Translations under genes and position numbers: made by a program
Shown: positions 4,095 through 5,449 of the stretch, one piece after another
Layout: each line of letters opens with the position of its first letter
Position numbering within the stretch: the first letter of the stretch is position 1
DNA from: Alphaproteobacteria bacterium
GTDB taxonomy: Bacteria > Pseudomonadota > Alphaproteobacteria > Rhizobiales > Aestuariivirgaceae
Assembly: GCA_005884715.1 (NCBI GenBank)
Contig: VAZZ01000006.1
Location: 1-5,449, forward strand
Direction: 5' to 3'
Length of the DNA stretch: 5,449 nucleotides
Notes under the pieces: model-generated
The model's database searches: none
Seen by the model: only the letters and a program-made list of their open reading frames with translations
Told to the model about the DNA's origin: nothing

Positions 4095-5449
4095 ATGCGT
4101 TCCTCTTCCGTGCACGCCATCGCGATCCCGTCGAAAGCATCGCTCCTTCTCAGCGTAGCGGCAGCTGTTCTGCTTTCGGCCTGCTCCGGCTCGGTCGACC
4201 GTTTTGCCGATTCCTCCTCTTCTTCCTCCGCCTCCTCATCATCATCGGAAGACACGATCTACACCGCCTCGGTGCCCAAGGAGGTCCAACGCGATGGTGA
4301 TGATCAGGACGTGGCCTCCGACCAGGATACGGTCAAGCGCCGCCCGCTCGCGAGCAATACCAGCAAGGCCGGCGAGAACTACGCCAGCAACGGCTATAAT
4401 TACCAGCAGACCTACAAGCCGGTTTACAAACAGCCGACCTATCAGACCAACAACACTTCATCGGCGCCGACGGAGCCATCCTCCAACAGCCAGCCGTCGA
4501 TGGAAGCAAAGTCGGGAACGGTCCGCGTCGAACCCGGCATGACACTCTATTCGATCGCCCGCACCAATAATCTAAGTGTCGGCGAACTTGCCCGCGCCAA
4601 CAATCTCGCGGCACCCTATTCGGTCAGCGTCGGCCAGGCTTTGCGGATTCCGGGCCGCGGCAACGCCATCGCCCCGCAGCCGGCTTATGCGAAGCCCGAC
4701 AGCACGCTCGCCGCAGTCGGCGACGACCACGTCGTTCGCGCCGGTGAGACGCTCTATTCACTGGGCCGCACCTATGGAGTTTCGCCCCTCGCCATCGCCA
4801 AGCTGAATGGCTTTGCCGGCAATGTCACGCTGCGGCAGGGCCAGACCGTGCGCATCCCGAAAGGCGGCTCTGGCGCAAGCCCGGTCGTGGCTGCCACACA
4901 GCAGCCGCATCGCATGCCGGCGAATTCGAGCACGCAGGCCGACAACGCCAGCAATGACACATCGGGCGAGCCCGCCGATATGGCTGCAGCCGAGCCGAAA
5001 CCCGTACAACAGCCGCAGCAGCAGATGGTCGATACCGCACAGCCAGCGCAGGAAGCCGGCAGTCTTACCTTCCGCTGGCCGGTGAAGGGCAGGGTCATTT
5101 CGGGCTATGGCTCGAAGCCGGGCGGCCTGCGCAATGAAGGCATCAATATCGCCGTTCCGGAAGGAACCGATGTCCGCGCGGCGGAAGCCGGCGTCGTCGC
5201 CTATGCCGGCAATGAGCTCAAGGGTTACGGCAATCTCGTCCTCATCCGCCATGAAGGCGGCTGGGTCACCGCCTATGCCCACAACAAGGACCTGTTCGTG
5301 AAGCGCGGCGATACGGTGAAGCGCGGCGATGTCATCTCGAAGGCCGGCCAGACCGGGTCGGTATCGAGCCCGCAAGTCCATTTCGAGGTGCGCAAGGGCG
5401 CCACCGCCATGGATCCGATGCGCTTCCTCAATGGTTCGACGGCCGCCAA
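4095..5449 (+). CDS. nlpD: NlpD-like LysM/degenerate LytM (M23) lipoprotein, 3' end cut by window edge
   Basis: The 451 residues visible begin with a lipoprotein signal ending L27-S28-A29-C30, then a Ser-rich tract (40-51) and a low-complexity tether to about 140. LysM 1 spans about 142-186 (VRVEPGMTLYSIARTNNLS to LRIP). LysM 2 spans about 212-256 (HVVRAGETLYSLGRTYGVS to VRIP). A Gln/Pro-rich linker leads to a LytM/M23 domain from about 326 (FRWPVKGRVISGYG). LysM domains bind peptidoglycan. In the LytM domain the HxGxD-type motif reads N347-E-G-I-N351 and the HxH motif reads Q427-V-H429, while H396 of YAH remains. Two zinc ligands and a catalytic His are therefore missing, as in E. coli NlpD and EnvC, which activate cell-wall amidases at division. 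Activity as an amidase activator is therefore inferred, in the periplasm and anchored to the outer membrane. GGAG at 4083-4086 lies 8 nt before the ATG. The frame is open to the window end, where only a few residues are probably missing. Confidence 0.88.
   Translation, partial: MRSSSVHAIAIPSKASLLLSVAAAVLLSACSGSVDRFADSSSSSSASSSSSEDTIYTASVPKEVQRDGDDQDVASDQDTVKRRPLASNTSKAGENYASNGYNYQQTYKPVYKQPTYQTNNTSSAPTEPSSNSQPSMEAKSGTVRVEPGMTLYSIARTNNLSVGELARANNLAAPYSVSVGQALRIPGRGNAIAPQPAYAKPDSTLAAVGDDHVVRAGETLYSLGRTYGVSPLAIAKLNGFAGNVTLRQGQTVRIPKGGSGASPVVAATQQPHRMPANSSTQADNASNDTSGEPADMAAAEPKPVQQPQQQMVDTAQPAQEAGSLTFRWPVKGRVISGYGSKPGGLRNEGINIAVPEGTDVRAAEAGVVAYAGNELKGYGNLVLIRHEGGWVTAYAHNKDLFVKRGDTVKRGDVISKAGQTGSVSSPQVHFEVRKGATAMDPMRFLNGSTAA

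Noticed and set aside
4200..4260. Serine-codon tract as a simple-sequence phase-variation repeat
   Set aside because: The codons are mixed (TCC, TCT, TCA, TCG) and the repeat is not a uniform short unit prone to slippage. A Ser-rich linker is common after lipoprotein signals.
5298..5330. Exact 15-bp direct repeat (GTGAAGCGCGGCGAT twice, period 18) in the NlpD-like gene
   Set aside because: It encodes VKRGD-T-VKRGD, a normal repeated turn of M23 domains, and keeps the frame.
4758..5381. 207-codon open frame on the - strand opposite the NlpD-like gene
   Set aside because: It lies opposite the LysM and LytM coding sequence, which has clear domain support. No motif is seen in the antisense product.

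Overview
The window looks like an alphaproteobacterial chromosome, most likely Hyphomicrobiales (Rhizobiales). It is GC-rich with GC-ending codons. It carries a homospermidine synthase very like the Blastochloris viridis type and a rhizobial-style NlpD lipoprotein (two LysM domains plus a degenerate LytM domain), preceded by a CtrA-like TTAAC motif. This placement is inference from protein character; no rRNA or other phylogenetic marker is present.

Left block (1-2138, + strand): three genes in a row, each with a visible problem. (a) At 1-320 is the 3' end of a gene whose product resembles the C-terminus of a Rieske ring-hydroxylating oxygenase alpha subunit. Two back-to-back 14-bp tandem duplications (AABB) add 28 bp and break its frame. 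(b) At 424-1710 is a GT1-type (UGT/MGT-like) glycosyltransferase with a Lys/Arg-rich N-terminal tail. An in-frame TAG removes what looks like its last C-terminal helix, and the downstream codons still read as that helix. (c) At 1863-2138 is a small DUF861/EutQ-like cupin. Plausible coding sequence runs upstream of its first ATG, but that stretch has no usable start codon. Either a catabolic or modification operon is decaying, or this part of the sequence is error-rich.

Middle (2153-3583, - strand): an intact homospermidine synthase (hss) converging on the cupin gene with only 14 bp between the stops. It makes homospermidine from putrescine.

Right block (3714-5449, + strand): divergent from hss is a small 85-residue outer-membrane-type lipoprotein. 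It is followed by a likely intrinsic terminator, then a CtrA-like motif, then an NlpD-like lipoprotein that runs off the window edge. The LytM domain lacks key zinc ligands, so it is predicted to activate amidases or bind peptidoglycan rather than cut it. These genes and hss show no lesions.

I see no tRNA, rRNA, CRISPR array, insertion sequence, phage or defence gene. The most notable signals are the paired 14-bp duplications and the clustering of lesions in one three-gene block. I see no convincing new biological system.
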